Part shown: positions 48,290 through 59,760 of the stretch, piece after piece | Layout of the letters: every line of letters starts with the position of its first letter | How positions within the stretch are numbered: position 1 is the stretch's first letter | Source of the DNA: Ailanthus altissimus | Lineage: Eukaryota; Streptophyta; Magnoliopsida; Sapindales; Simaroubaceae | Direction: 5' to 3' | Assembly (NCBI GenBank): GCA_946807835.1 | Contig: OX327683.1 | Location: 7,073,001 to 7,137,000, forward strand | Length of the DNA stretch: 64,000 nt | Position numbers and translations under genes: made by a program | The notes under the pieces: generated by a model | Told to the model about the DNA's origin: nothing | Database searches by the model: none | What the model saw: the letters and a program-made list of their open reading frames with translations, nothing else

Positions 48290-50995
48290 GATTTTATTAA
48301 GACGCATACATACCCAAAATTTATATGAAGAATTATAGTTCTATGTAGACAAAAGACGTATTAGATTCTCTCGTTAAGAATTTTATTTGATTACTGGTTT
48401 AAGATAGGGGATTATTCTTTAATAAGTGGGTTAGCTGATAGACTATGGCATAAATATTTTTTGGGTAGAAGTGAATTGACTTACAGGGATTCGGATCCAT
48501 GGTTCGTGAGCGTTACATTTGACGATAATGTAGATGTAGTAAAAATGTGTCTATTTTATATATTTCATAAATTGTTAATGCCACGTGATCAGAATAGAAC
48601 CATACAATATTTTGTACTTCGTCTCGTAGATAATCTAAATGAGTTTAATGTTTATCCTTAGGGCACAATTGCATAGACTGTACTCTACAATAGTTTATGT
48701 ACGACTCTAATTAAAAAATTAGCGAAGGTAAAAAAAAGCGGGCGCTCTAAATAAGAAATTATACAACTTATACTCATTTAGTCAAGCATTCTTAGTGAAT
48801 AATTCTATTTTTTATTTATTCATTATTATATTGGAATACAGAAAAATTTATTTTGTTAACATTGTAATTTTTTAATTTATTATCATTTCAGGTGTAGATC
48901 TACGAGGCGATCCCGAGGTGTGGGGAGCTATTTGCCTACAAGAATAGAGACTATTTTCCGTGTATTCTAAATTGGTCTGGTATGGGCACCTTATTATACG
49001 AAAGCGTCATAAACGTCCTCTTCGATGGTGTTGGGGTATATTTTTTATGTTTAATAAAAAATAGATATAATTTTCTTATAACTTTTGTTATTTTTTCTAA
49101 TAATGATTAATAAATTTAAAATATTATAAAGACTTTGCAAGTTCATAAGAAGTTGGTGCCCCACAAACATAAGAAGAGTGCGAACTATCATGTAACAATA
49201 AACTTACGTATTCCATCGAAAGCATAGGGAGGGAGTCTTAAGTTTGATAAAGTTGATATTCTGGACTCCCAATTCACCAATGATCTTCAGCCTGACTATG
49301 AATTACAGGCCCCGCCAACGACTGAATCAATGGTATAATAATTTAATTTTTTTTCTTGAATTATAACTTATGTTATTGATGAGTATTAGATTGTGAAAAT
49401 TGATTATTTATATATAGTTTGAGTTTGGCGCATCATCATCACAGTATTATGTCTTGGATAAGAGGATGGATGATTTTGAAAAAATGATATTTACCAAGAT
49501 TGATAAGGTTAACTCAGAGCTTTCCGCCAAGATTGATAAGGCTGAAGAAAATATCTTGCATCAGATATCTCTCTTGGTGCAATAATTTAAGTCGGTTAGG
49601 ATCTCTGAGGATGCAGGGTAAAGTATGCTACGTTTTAAACCTAAATTACATTGGGTATAAAGTTTAACAAGTTAATACATTAACTAGTATTGTTTAGTTT
49701 TGTAGGGTACCGAATTCATGGTTGTTGACTTTCAGATATTTGCTCCTGCCAGTCTCAACGTCAGCCTATGATAATAGATTTATAGCATGTAGTTGATAGC
49801 CCTACAAGTGTAAAAATTGTACCTGCTCCGTTAGGTAAAAATATGAGCATGTATGGGCGCCTTCATAAGAAAGCAACAGCCTAAGTCAGTCTATATATTA
49901 ATCCATTGAAAAAGCTCATAAAGAAAAAACTTGTGACATTACAACTAACACCTACAATTGACGTAAACGGGCAGTTAATTCTTATGGATTAGGTTAAATT
50001 TACTGAGCTTCTAGATTGGATAAAAAATAATGACCCAATACAGTGGATTTGTTTGGACGGACTTGATCCTAGATATATATTGTTTAATGACCTACTACAA
50101 GACTGGCTTGACAATTCGGTGAGGACTTGTTTTTACTTTTTTTGTTTTGTGAGTTGTCTAATAGTATTGAAACTAATACGTATTCTTTGTTTTACAGGAC
50201 ATAAATGAATATTTAAAGGTCTTGCGTTTGCGTCAAATAATGTTTTCTGACATGTTCTCCACAACTACAGATGTATATTTTTACGTGAGCTATTTTGTTA
50301 CCTATTTATTGTGCATATAACATTATCATACCGTTGTATGTATTAACTATTAACGACTTTAACGAGTATTTTTTATTTGGCTTTAGGAGTACATTCGAAA
50401 AATGTGACAAATGTCATTCACCGTCAATCCTCTAGACAACGATCAATGGCTCGAATCGCTGTTGGCTTATGCAGTCGAAACAAAGTCCAAGTTACTTGGT
50501 GTTAAATCATGAGCATTGGTCAATAATGTACTTTTAAGAACAGTAATGACTTTTTTATTGTGCATGTAACAACATTAAGTTCAAAATAATACAATAAATA
50601 TTTTTGTAGGTATATATCCCTGTGAATATCAATCAAGAACATTGGTTTATAACAGAGTTTGACCTTGTTCGGATGGCAATTGTTCTTTATAAGTCCAGCG
50701 TGAATGACCATTCAGACGAGTCCATCATGAAATTTATGGAGTCTCTGCATGTTGCAAAGCCTTTGTACCTTCAAAGGTGTAGATTTTATAGTTTGAGGGG
50801 CAAATAAAACTCAAATTTGTTCCCTTGGCCAGTGATTCGTATGCAAGAGAATGTGCGCTGATAAGAGGTCAGGAGCGAGGACTGTAGCGCCTTCATTTGT
50901 ATGTATATTGAATATCTTATGTTAGGTCGGCCATTTGACTCCTTCCCTGACATTGGTACCTTTTATAGACAAAAGATGGCCGTTGATTTGTAGGT
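48290..50995 (+). pseudogene. ULP-like gene: DUF1985 plus Ulp1 (C48) cysteine protease
   Basis: Spliced pieces with GT/AG borders. About 48290-48720: DUF1985 with EFYLITGL, VDVVKMCLFYIFHKLL and LRLVDNLNEFNVYP. Then 48897-49027 (YEAIPRCGELFAYKNR, ILNWS), 49135-49335, 49420-49620 (coiled-coil-like FTKIDKVNSELSAKID), 49707-50118, 50199-50280 and 50388-50520. The protease core lies at 50611-50990: catalytic His in QEHWFI (codon 50640-50642) and catalytic Cys in EDCSAF (codon 50883-50885), then IEYLMLGRPFDSF. The Asp expected between them appears as Lys in VLYKSS. Stops are frequent, including two Trp codons changed to TAG just after NVYP. Ulp1-type proteases cleave SUMO; this copy is dead. It converges with the transposase. 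Confidence 0.8.
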
Positions 50996-51579
50996 CGTTG
51001 TTTCATAAATGTTTAATACTATAATTTTTTTATATGCATTTATGTTATATTATTTATTTTGAGGCCGTTGGTTTGGGTGTATGTGTGCGAAGGTGAGATA
51101 TAATTATATAGAAGTGTATTTTTTCAATATGGCAAATTTGGGAACGTTCATATAATATGGGAGATTCTGCCGAAATTTCGTAAAAATTATCAACATCAAT
51201 ACTAAAGACAAGTGCATTAAAATAAGTAGGTATGTAATACAAAGTACAAGTGCATTACGAAATAAGTGCACAGAAATTACGAAGCTCGACTCTCATACAT
51301 AATTAAGTCTTATGGTACAGCTCGTTTTCACATGTTTCCATATTTTTTAGATCCATCTGAAACAAAAAAAAAATTAAATATTAGTTTTATATTATAGTAA
51401 AATTAAATATCAATAAGGTAGATTTTTAAACGAATATATATTACTTGCTCTGTAAAGGTACAGGGTTTCGACACATTCGTCGATTATGTCCATGTTGTCT
51501 ATAACGACTACATATATTCTTTGATGCTTCATCTCCTTAAGATAGAATCCGATTCATCCGATGTCTTCCTGACTGACGA

Positions 51580-53480
51580 CGTGTTATCAGAGGCTAAATA
51601 TCCATCTTTTTCAAATACTTCGGGACTATCCAATCTGACACCTGGCCAACTGAAAATATTGGCTCGCTATAGGCACAGAATAAAGTTTCATATGTGTAAT
51701 AAGTCAAACAAAGACTCTCGTTTGATAATCTGATATATCTGCATACGGCGAGCACATACGAACAAGGCAGTTGCCGATAATCAAACTTCCGACAGCTATA
51801 TGTTCTTTCGCTAATGTCTACTATCCAGTTCACGTCACCATTTATAATTATAAATCGAAAATCATCAACAAGATAAATTATCATTCGACTTATGTCATCA
51901 TTATGTTTTATGACTTTATGATGTGCCTATTTTATCAAGACATTCGTCATATTTTGTGCTGCCAATCGTCTATTGTAAAATCACAAAATCTGATTCTGAG
52001 TCAACAATTCCCCAAGCCAATGAAAAAATCTGATTGTTTCCATCTTTACAAACGATCACAAACATTGTACCAAGATAGGAACCTCTTAAAAATGCTCTGT
52101 CCGCTGCAATCATTGATTAAATTAATGAATTAAAACCTCTGATGCATAGTCCAATGCCAAAAAGAAATACTTGAAATGATTATCTGGGTCAGTTTTCAAA
52201 TGAGTAACTGTACCCGGGTTATTTTGTTGCAACACATAGCTGTATACATGAAGAAATCTAAATGAATCCTTTGGAACATCTCTTATCAATCTTAATGCAT
52301 GCTTCCTAGCTCGCCAAGATGTAGTATACATTATCTGAACACCGAATTCTTCACGTATGTCTACTTGAATGTCTTTCGGCCTATAGTTTCTATTGACCGA
52401 TGTAAACTTATTTTTTATTACTTTAGCAATAATTCATCTCTTGGCTTGTCGGTGACCATCCCATTATTGACTCAAAACATAAGTATGCTCTGTATCTACT
52501 CATTTTATGATTAAAAAAATGTCGCCCTTCTGTCGACATTGCCTGTAATCTCCACTTACAGCTATCATCATTGCATTTCAACTCGAAATGATTTTTAGTG
52601 GATTTGTAAAGTCTAAAGCTCCATTTTCCCTTCAGTGCAACCATACTTTTAGCTTCATGAATTTCATCTTTGTTGTTATACAATTTTCCTACAAGTACAT
52701 CAGTAATCCTAGTACAAGATATTTTTTTCAATATATTCAAGTCAAATGGTGGTATTTCAGGCTGAAACTGAATTGGGGTTTCTACCTTAACCCTTTATTC
52801 TCTACTATAATCATTATTATCATCATCATCATCATCATCATTATCATCTTCATCATTATCATTATGCTCATCATCATCAGCATCATCATTTCTATCCCCA
52901 AGCTCTTCATAATCATCATCATCATTATCATCATTTCTACCATCATCATCAACATTGTAACTATGACTGTCATTTTGATAACTTTTCTCATTTTTTCCTT
53001 ACTACTTACATTATATCTAACATCTTGACCAATATCATAGCCAAGATCAACGCCAACATCTCTATATATTTGACTATTATAATATGTGTAGCCTGGTTAT
53101 AAGTTGAACATCGGAGGAGAATAATGATAATCCTCCGGGGGATTTGGAATATACACAGGAGTTGCCGATATGAATTGCTTAGCATAACCTTATTTTTGCT
53201 CAATGGGTGTTTCTGCATTACTTTCAGGTCCTCGAGTATCTACTATTACACAAAGAGGTGTAGCCATATTATTCTATAAGCTCAACCACAATATTGCATT
53301 GTCGTCATTTTCAAGTAGAATAAGTCTCAACTTTATGGTACTTGAAGGAACCTCAAACTTGAGAGTTACGTTATAATGTACCTGATCAACTCTAAAAAGA
53401 TAACAAATTCTTCTCAACAACGCTTTATATCTAATATTTTTTAGAACTACTATGTGCATATTTTGATATCCAATGCATAT
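51580..53480 (-). pseudogene. MuDR-type transposase of the ULP-carrying MULE
   Basis: Minus-strand order: N-terminal domain near 53450-53230 (ICYLFRVDQVHYNV, ATPLCVIVDT), an Asp/Asn-rich low-complexity stretch near 52990-52800, and the FAR1/MuDR-type DNA-binding domain at 52740-52423 (HEAKSMVALKGKW, ELKCNDDSCKWRL). Then SWRARKHALRLI near 52320, the DDE start IAADRAFLRGSYLG with its Asp kept near 52100, CKDGNNQIFSLAWGIVDSE near 52040, and the SWIM finger near 51790-51770 (CRKFDYRQLPCSYVLAVC; one Cys and the His are replaced by Tyr). Stops and frameshifts between domains make it inactive. Its orientation opposes the ULP-like gene. Confidence 0.85.
52798..52960. repeat. (ATC/ATT)n trinucleotide repeat encoding an Asp/Asn-rich tract
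   Basis: Imperfect ATC and ATT triplets on plus. On minus they read GAT/AAT and encode Asp/Asn runs within the transposase N-terminal region. The long plus-strand Ile-rich frame is an artefact. Confidence 0.9.
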
Positions 53481-53704
53481 TTCAAAATCATCATTACAAC
53501 TCTCTCATCTTTCCCCAAAACATATAATTGTCAAAATTTACAACATAATCAACAGCACCTGAAAAAATACAACGTAATTTTAGTTTAATTATATATACAA
53601 CTAAATTAAAAATAAAACTGAATATATAAATATTTATATATATAGATATATATACATACAAATATATTTAATATAAATATATCAAATAAATAAAAAAAAT
53701 TTGG

Positions 53705-53860
53705 TGGTGGTGCGCAATAATGCGTGCCCTACATGAGTGCTTGTTGCGCACCCTACATAAGTGCCTTGTTGAGCCCTGGTGCGCGCATGAGGCGGCACCC
53801 CAGCAACAGTTGCGTGTGCAGTCTCGTGCCCTCCGACGCATTGTCCGTGATAATCATAAT
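53705..53860. repeat. GC-rich subterminal block (right end of the MULE)
   Basis: CpG-rich island with two adjacent ~26-bp units (CCCTACATGAGTGCTTGTTG and CCCTACATAAGTGCCTTGTTG, without the exact spacer), placed ~110 bp inside the inverted-repeat core at 53951. It mirrors the left block in position rather than in exact sequence. Confidence 0.55.
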
Positions 53861-53950
53861 CAGGGAGTTTAAATCATTTATTATATTTCTCATCTATTAC
53901 ACTCATTTTCAATATAAATATAATCATTACTACTAATTAAAAAATAAATA

Positions 53951-53970
53951 AAATAAACTTACTAATTTTC
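53951..53970 (-). repeat. Right inverted-repeat core of the MULE
   Basis: Exact reverse complement of 47547-47566. Confidence 0.65.
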
Positions 53971-54234
53971 AACTTTAGCTAATTCTTTAAAATTAGTAAC
54001 AGATTTAAGAGAGATCTTATAAGAGATATGGGTTTACTTTTTTATTTTTAATTTTATTTTAACTTGTTTTTAAAATTTTTTAAAATAATTTATAAAAAAT
54101 AAAATTTTATTTAATTACAAGATTTTTTTCCATTAATTTAATAAAAAGAAAAAAAATATTTTTAATTTATTTTTTACTATTTATTTTATTTTATTTTTTA
54201 AATTTATTAAAAATAAAATAAAACCAAAGCTTAG

Positions 54235-54395
54235 GCTCATAGGGCACAGCTCGCGCTTGGGCGCCCGCCCAGCAGGTTTTTCTTGCAGGGCGCTCATGCT
54301 TGGGTGCGCATGCTTGGGCGCTCATGCTTGGGCGTGCACCCAGTAAACTTTTGCTTGCTGGGTGCTTATGCTTGGCGCGCTCCCAACTTTACTTT
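54235..54395. repeat. GC-rich minisatellite (GCTCATGCTTGGGC type)
   Basis: Short tandem units of 14-16 bp (gctcatgcttgggtgc, gcatgcttgggc, gctcatgcttgggcg, then gcttatgcttggcgc), with flanking cgcgcttgggcgcccgccc. It lies outside the recognised MULE end and is surrounded by very AT-rich DNA. It may be the subterminal block of another, unrecognised element. Confidence 0.75.
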
Positions 54396-55005
54396 TTTTT
54401 TTCTTTTTTTTCTTAAGTTTTAAAATTTTACTTTTTAACTTATTTTTAAATTAATTATTTTTTATTAATTTATAAAAAAATAAAAAATTAATTAATTAAA
54501 TATTTTATATTATTTAATTACAATATAATTTTTTTAAACAAGTATTGTTATTATAAATAATTTTTTTCATAATTAATTAAAAAATTTAATTATTTTTAAA
54601 TTTATATTTTTAATTAATTTATAAAAAATAAAATAAAAGATAAAATAAGAAAAAAATTATTAAAATTACAATAAGGCTAAAATATCAACGTAAGATATAT
54701 TTGGTTAACAAAATTTAAAAAATTTGACTTCGGTCAAAACAAATTATCTTAAATTGCTCGTCAACTTCGAAAATTTTCCAAAGAAATAACTACAACTATA
54801 CTTACATAAGAAGAATATAAAAAAGTAATAAAATAATCATCAATCATGTATTCAATTACTAATGTTATTTTTAAAACACAAACTATACATTAATATTAGT
54901 CACGAAGATATGATCGGTCTTAATAGCAGGAACAATATAAGCAACATTTACATCTTTAGTCAAGCGTAAAATATTTGAACTTATAGTCTAAATACTTGTA
55001 GAAGT
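54396..55005. other. No gene seen
   Basis: Extremely AT-rich spacer. No feature can be supported. Confidence 0.45.
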
Positions 55006-55009
55006 TAAA

Positions 55010-55800
55010 ATTAGAGATGACAGCAGATCGGATTTGAGACGGATATTTCTAAACTCACATTTGCATCCGTCACAAAAATAAAATACTAAATTCTTTTCAA
55101 ATTTGTTACAGGTTTTGAGTTTCAATACTAAACCCACTCTAGCGGGTATGTACTTATTATCAAACCCGCAACGAGTTATCCATGAATTTTAAGCTGGTTT
55201 GATAATGAGTACATAGTGCTTAGTACGCGTGCTAGAAGCGAATACTAAAAGCGCGTAATGCTGTGCGCCTAATGTGTTTAGCACGTATACTAGGAAGGCA
55301 CACTAAGCACGTAACGTTGCGCTCTTACCTTTTAGCATGTGTACTAGTAGCACACGCTAATTACTCATAGCATGCATGTTAGGAGCGAATGCTAAAGGCA
55401 TACAATATTGTGTACCTAGCGATTTTAGCACATTACCTAGTGCTTAACACTCGAGTTAAGAGTACATACTAAGCGTGCAACGTTGCGCACCTAGCACTTA
55501 ACATGTGTGCTAAGAGCCCATACTAAGTACGGAAGGTGAGCTCTAACAACCCATACTAAGCGTGCTAGGTATACAATAAGCAATATATTGTCTTTTTTTA
55601 TATAAAAATTAAAAAAAGTAATATCTGTGGATACCCGTTGCAGGTATTCGCAGATTCTTTATTGAATCTATACCTATCCCAAATTTATTGTGAATTTTAA
55701 TTTTGTATACAAAATCTGCTTCGAATTTTATCAAATCTTTCCTAATATGAGCAAAGTTTAGTGAGTTTGCAGGTAATTTTGTCATTACTAATTAAAACAT
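55010..55800. repeat. Element with inverted-like ends and internal ~55-60-bp minisatellite
   Basis: The left end (aaaattagagatgacagcagatc at 55005-55030, read in parts) and the right end (reverse complement attagtaatgacaaaatt near 55790) resemble each other, and both flanks carry words like acggatatt/tggatacccgttgcagg. Between them, 55215-55575 is a tandem array of about five diverged units built on gctaagcgcgtaacgttgcgcacctagc and tttagcacgtgtactaggagc words (each unit varies). It is CpG-richer than its flanks. Possibly a MITE-like element with an internal satellite. Confidence 0.6.
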
Positions 55801-55929
55801 ATTGAATAAATATTATTAATAATATTCATAACAAGAAAAATAAGATTGTAAGATATAAATGATGTTAATATCAATTATAAAGGTATATTATATAATATTG
55901 CATGTAACTATTTTACTATTTCTATTAGT

Positions 55930-56117
55930 TTAAGAGTGATGCTATATTTTTTTCATCATATCTTAAAATTTGAATATTAAATTGAAATATCAAATAATCA
56001 TTGAGTGATGAAATAGTATAAATTTTAAAATTATCTATTATATTATTTTATCATTCAATAATTATTTGATACATCAATTAGCATAAAAAAATTTAAGATC
56101 TATAATATTATTCTTAA
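55930..56117. mobile_element. MITE, family M1 copy 3
   Basis: A ~188-bp diverged palindrome with ends TTAAGAGTGATGCTATA and (reverse complement) TTAAGAATAATATTATA. The central gatgaaatagtataaattt and the arm aaataatcattgagtgat, pairing with atcattcaataattattt, match the family at 28.8 and 29.1 kb. Confidence 0.75.
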
Positions 56118-56950
56118 AATTAATTTTCTAAGGGATAGTATTATAATATGTGAATATTACAGCAATTTAGCCCACGTGTTAATTCCCCTCCCTTTTTTTT
56201 TTTTTTTTTTTGTCGGATGGTTTCATTGGTTTATTTCCTGGCCAATTCCCATTGGCTTTCAAAAAGGCATGGGGCACTCAAAATATGTAATCACCCCTTT
56301 GTAATCTTTGCACATTTACACGAAACTTTTCTTTCTTCTCTCATCTACTCACTTTCGTTTATTTCATTTTACATTACTATATGTTACTATATTTCATTTG
56401 CTTATACCTTTTTTTTTTTCTTATTTTACTATTTTATTGCGATTAATCTATTAATTACAAGTAAAAATAAACATTTTGTTATAACATGTTGTAAATTCAG
56501 CCACTTCCTGCCATGTCTTCTAACCCTTGGCAGCACAATATTTTGCATGCCACTAATTTTACACTTATAATTATAAATAGGGCCATATACATGTATTTGA
56601 GATGAATCTAAAAAGAGTGATTAAAAAGTTCCTTACTTCCCATTTTCTCAATTTCCTTTATTTGTATTTTTTTAAATAATAGTATTTTACTTTCTGTTTA
56701 TAATTTAAAATTTATTTATAATGCAAGATTTTATCCAAAAGGAATCTCATTTATCTGTATACTCTCATATTTAATAAAATTATCTTTATAAATATGCTCT
56801 ATGGTTGCCATTAAATTGAATTTTGCACATTAGAAACTAAGAGTTAATTCTATATGCTTAGTTATATTATTGTAAAATCTTCATATTTAATTCTTATTCA
56901 TGTTATAAAGATATAGAAAGAGAAATACAAAGTATTGAAGTTTAGAATTT
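56118..56950. other. No gene seen
   Basis: AT-rich; a poly-T run at 56189-56210. A 117-codon open frame (56217-56570) is rich in Phe, Ile and Leu with no recognisable domain, and is probably a chance frame. Confidence 0.45.
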
Positions 56951-56959
56951 GAAGATTTT

Positions 56960-59760
56960 GAAGAATTATATGGAAGAATTTGAAGACTATATCAAGATTG
57001 TCTAACCTCACAAAGTTTGAGTTTGATGCCTTTAAGTATCTCAGGTGAGAACTATTTATCTTAGATCTTAAATGTTGAAGCCCACATGAACTCTAAACGG
57101 CTTGACAACACAATTAAAATAAGAAACAATGCATCATTACAAGATCATGCACAAGCCATAATTTTCTTTGCCACCACCTTCATTAAGTATTGAAAAGAGA
57201 ATATCTCACTATAAAAAACTCGTATCTCTTTTAGAACATATTTAATGAAAGATTTGGCCACTTGAAGTTAGTAATACTAATAAAAGTTCATAATGAGTGG
57301 ATGCATTTATATTTGCTGAATTTCAAACAGTCAATGACAATAATTCTACATTATTCAAGGTTTCTTCACATCTAACATTAAATGGAGAAAAAGTAACGGG
57401 TGAAGATTTGCTAGAATGACATTTTTAACTTTTCATGCCTCAAATTTGGTTCTACAATAGTAAGGTTGAGCATGTAAATATAAGGAATATTCTAATTTGA
57501 TTTCATGTCTTCTTATTGTTGAAAAGATAACGAGCTTTTAATGAAAAATCATCAATATCATCATACTAGTATTGCACCAATACCTAAAGCGAATGTCGTT
57601 CATAGAATCATAAAGCAAATGTGGCCTTACATAATCGATGTGGTAATCATAATTGTAACCATAGCCATGGTCATCGTGGATGTAATCATGGCCAAAGTCG
57701 AGGTCGAGGTTGAGGTCAAGGTCATGGTCAATATAATTATTGACCTTATAACAATTATAATAAAAATAAATTCAAGTAGGATTGAAATAAAGGAAGACAA
57801 GGAAAAAATATGAAAGATAAAGACACTTATCTTTGATGTAGAAAAAAAGGCTATTTTAACAAGAGGGAAACAACTTATTATATGCTCAAACATTTTATTA
57901 ATTTGTATAAAGCATCTTTAAGAAAAGAGGGAAACAACTAATTATCTTGACAATATGGATCTAAGAAAAATTATGCATCTCGAAGTTTCTGACTTATTTA
58001 GAGATACCAATCTAAAGAATTATCATATAGTTGGTGATGAAAATGTCTATACTATTTAAATTTTAATTACTGTACCTTTTGCATATTTGTATCATTATGT
58101 AAATATATATTGTCATCTTGATATCTAACATAAATATTTTTTTTTCTTTCTCTTCATGAAGGATATGGATTTAAACAAGTTATACGCTCTAAAGGAAGAC
58201 AGTGAAATATGTATAACTGATAGTGCTACAACTCATACAATCCTTCAAAATAAGAAGTATTTTTTAAATTCAACATTAGCTTAAGCAAAGGTAAATACTA
58301 TAACATGCTCTAGAAGAGCTATGGTTTTCTTAATAAATGGCATAAAATTATGTACCTTAACACCTTATATTCACTCAAATCAAGAAGATCCCTACTTAAC
58401 TTAAAAAATATTGATGTAATAGTTTCTATATAAAAACTACAAATAAGAATAACATAAAATATCCCTGCATTAATTCTACAATATTTGACTAAAAGTAAAC
58501 ATTAGAGAAGCTTTCTGCTTTCTGCTTTTTCATATAACTTATATTATATGATGATTAGAGCATTTAAGAGCTACACAACTATTAATACGCCTAAGACTAA
58601 CTGCTTATCATGAATATTCTCTATTACAACTGGTGTTTGGTCATCAACCTAATATATCTCATTTATGTATTTTTAGTTTTATTATACAAATTCCAATTAC
58701 AACTCTTCAGTGCACTAAGATGGAACTTTAACATCATTTGAGAATTTACATGAGTTTTAACTCATCATTTATTATCAGGTATCTAAAACTCTTAATATGT
58801 GATTTGTTTATTGTAAGTTTTGCATATTGTCATTTTAACAAGACAAATTTTTCTCCATTAAGAATAGAAAGAACTTCTTCAAAAAAACAAGCAAGAATTA
58901 TCTTTAAAGGTGACCCATATATCTTATCTAAATCCTCACATTACACAAAGTAAAAATAAAGTGAAAAGAAGAGTTTGTCTACAACAAATTGCAAATCAAT
59001 TGCCTAATGCATTTACAAATTCATCAAAAGTAACTAAGTCATATGTGTCAATTCCCATATACCAGTCAGTTAGTTATTTCTAAAAAGCAACCTATTGAAA
59101 GAGTAGCAGAGAGAGTGTCTATTGCATGCAAAAAGTGTAGTAGATCATTTGGTTCAAAAGATTAATTTTGTGAAAAAGAGAAATACAAAATCAAGATCCT
59201 ATTATAAATTATTTTAAAAGTGTAGTAGATCATTTGGTTCAAAAGATTAATTTTGTGAAAAAGAGAAATACAAAATCAAGATCCTATTATAAATGATTCT
59301 CGAGCTATGGTCGACAACACTCCTGAAAAGCGCAATGAACTTGATATAGTGATGATGTGTTTGAATTCACAGTCACTACTAAAATTATAAATGATGATTC
59401 TAAACTACTATATATTGATGAATGCAAACTAAGGTATGATTAGCTAAAATATAAATAAGTAATTAAAAAAGAATTGATTTCTTTAATGAAGTATTTAGAC
59501 CAATAGTTCAGACACAAGTGTGTCAAACCTGTTAGATGCAAATTTTTGTAAGGAAATATATTGAGAAAAATGAAAATTGTGAGATATAAAGTCAAACATA
59601 TTGCTCTAGGCTTCTTACAAAGACTTGATATTGATTATAAGGAGACGTATTCTCCTATAAGTGATACCATTAAGTTTTGATTCTTGACCAATTCGGTTAT
59701 ATCAAAAAAACTTGACATGCGTCTCATGTATGTGACAAACACAAAATGAAAGGGCAAGTC
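56960..59760 (+). pseudogene. Ty1/Copia gag-pol relic, truncated in reverse transcriptase
   Basis: Motifs on plus, with many stops and frameshifts. Gag: SISGENYLS near 57035, RNNASLQDHAQAIIFF near 57125-57170, LTFHASN near 57420. A Gly/Arg-His-rich linker follows (57640-57720, a (GRG)n-like stretch), then the lost zinc knuckle region near 57830. Next come LEVSDLFRDTNLKNYHIVGD near 57978-58035 and the protease start ICITDSATTHTI near 58210-58245, whose catalytic DSA is kept. Integrase C-terminal part: LQLVFGHQPNISHL near 58630, then IRYLKLLICDLF near 58775. Reverse transcriptase start: KMKIVRYKVKHIALGF near 59570, DIDYKETYSPISD near 59627 and [10 protein letters not shown] near 59715. Similarity ends near 59760. 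LTRs were not recognised. Confidence 0.85.
59131..59294. repeat. Exact tandem duplication, 85-bp period
   Basis: 59131-59209 and 59216-59294 are identical over 79 bp, separated by tatttt. It lies in the dead Copia relic (region encoding the RPxGSKD-type linker). Identity implies a recent duplication. Confidence 0.92.

Larger units (their letters stand above)
47330..54060. mobile_element. Mutator-like element with ULP-like cargo (KI-MULE type)
   Basis: A plus-strand DUF1985/Ulp1-protease gene and a minus-strand MuDR-type transposase converge between diverged inverted ends. The clearest inverted match is the 20-mer GAAAATTAGTAAGTTTATTT at 47547-47566, present as its exact reverse complement at 53951-53970. 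Around it the two ends align weakly over about 150 bp, and each end then enters a GC-rich block (47705-47880 and 53705-53860). Plant MULEs carrying ULP-like genes (Kaonashi type) are a known class. Outer limits and the expected 9-bp target duplication could not be fixed. Both genes are decayed. Confidence 0.72.

Noticed and set aside
52588..53028. 146-codon plus-strand Ile-rich open frame
   Set aside because: Antisense to the transposase N-terminal region and its ATC-repeat tract. No domain.
57541..57893. Val/Ile-rich open frames on both strands
   Set aside because: They are out-of-frame readings of the Gly/Arg-rich Copia gag linker. The third frame gives the expected gag motifs.
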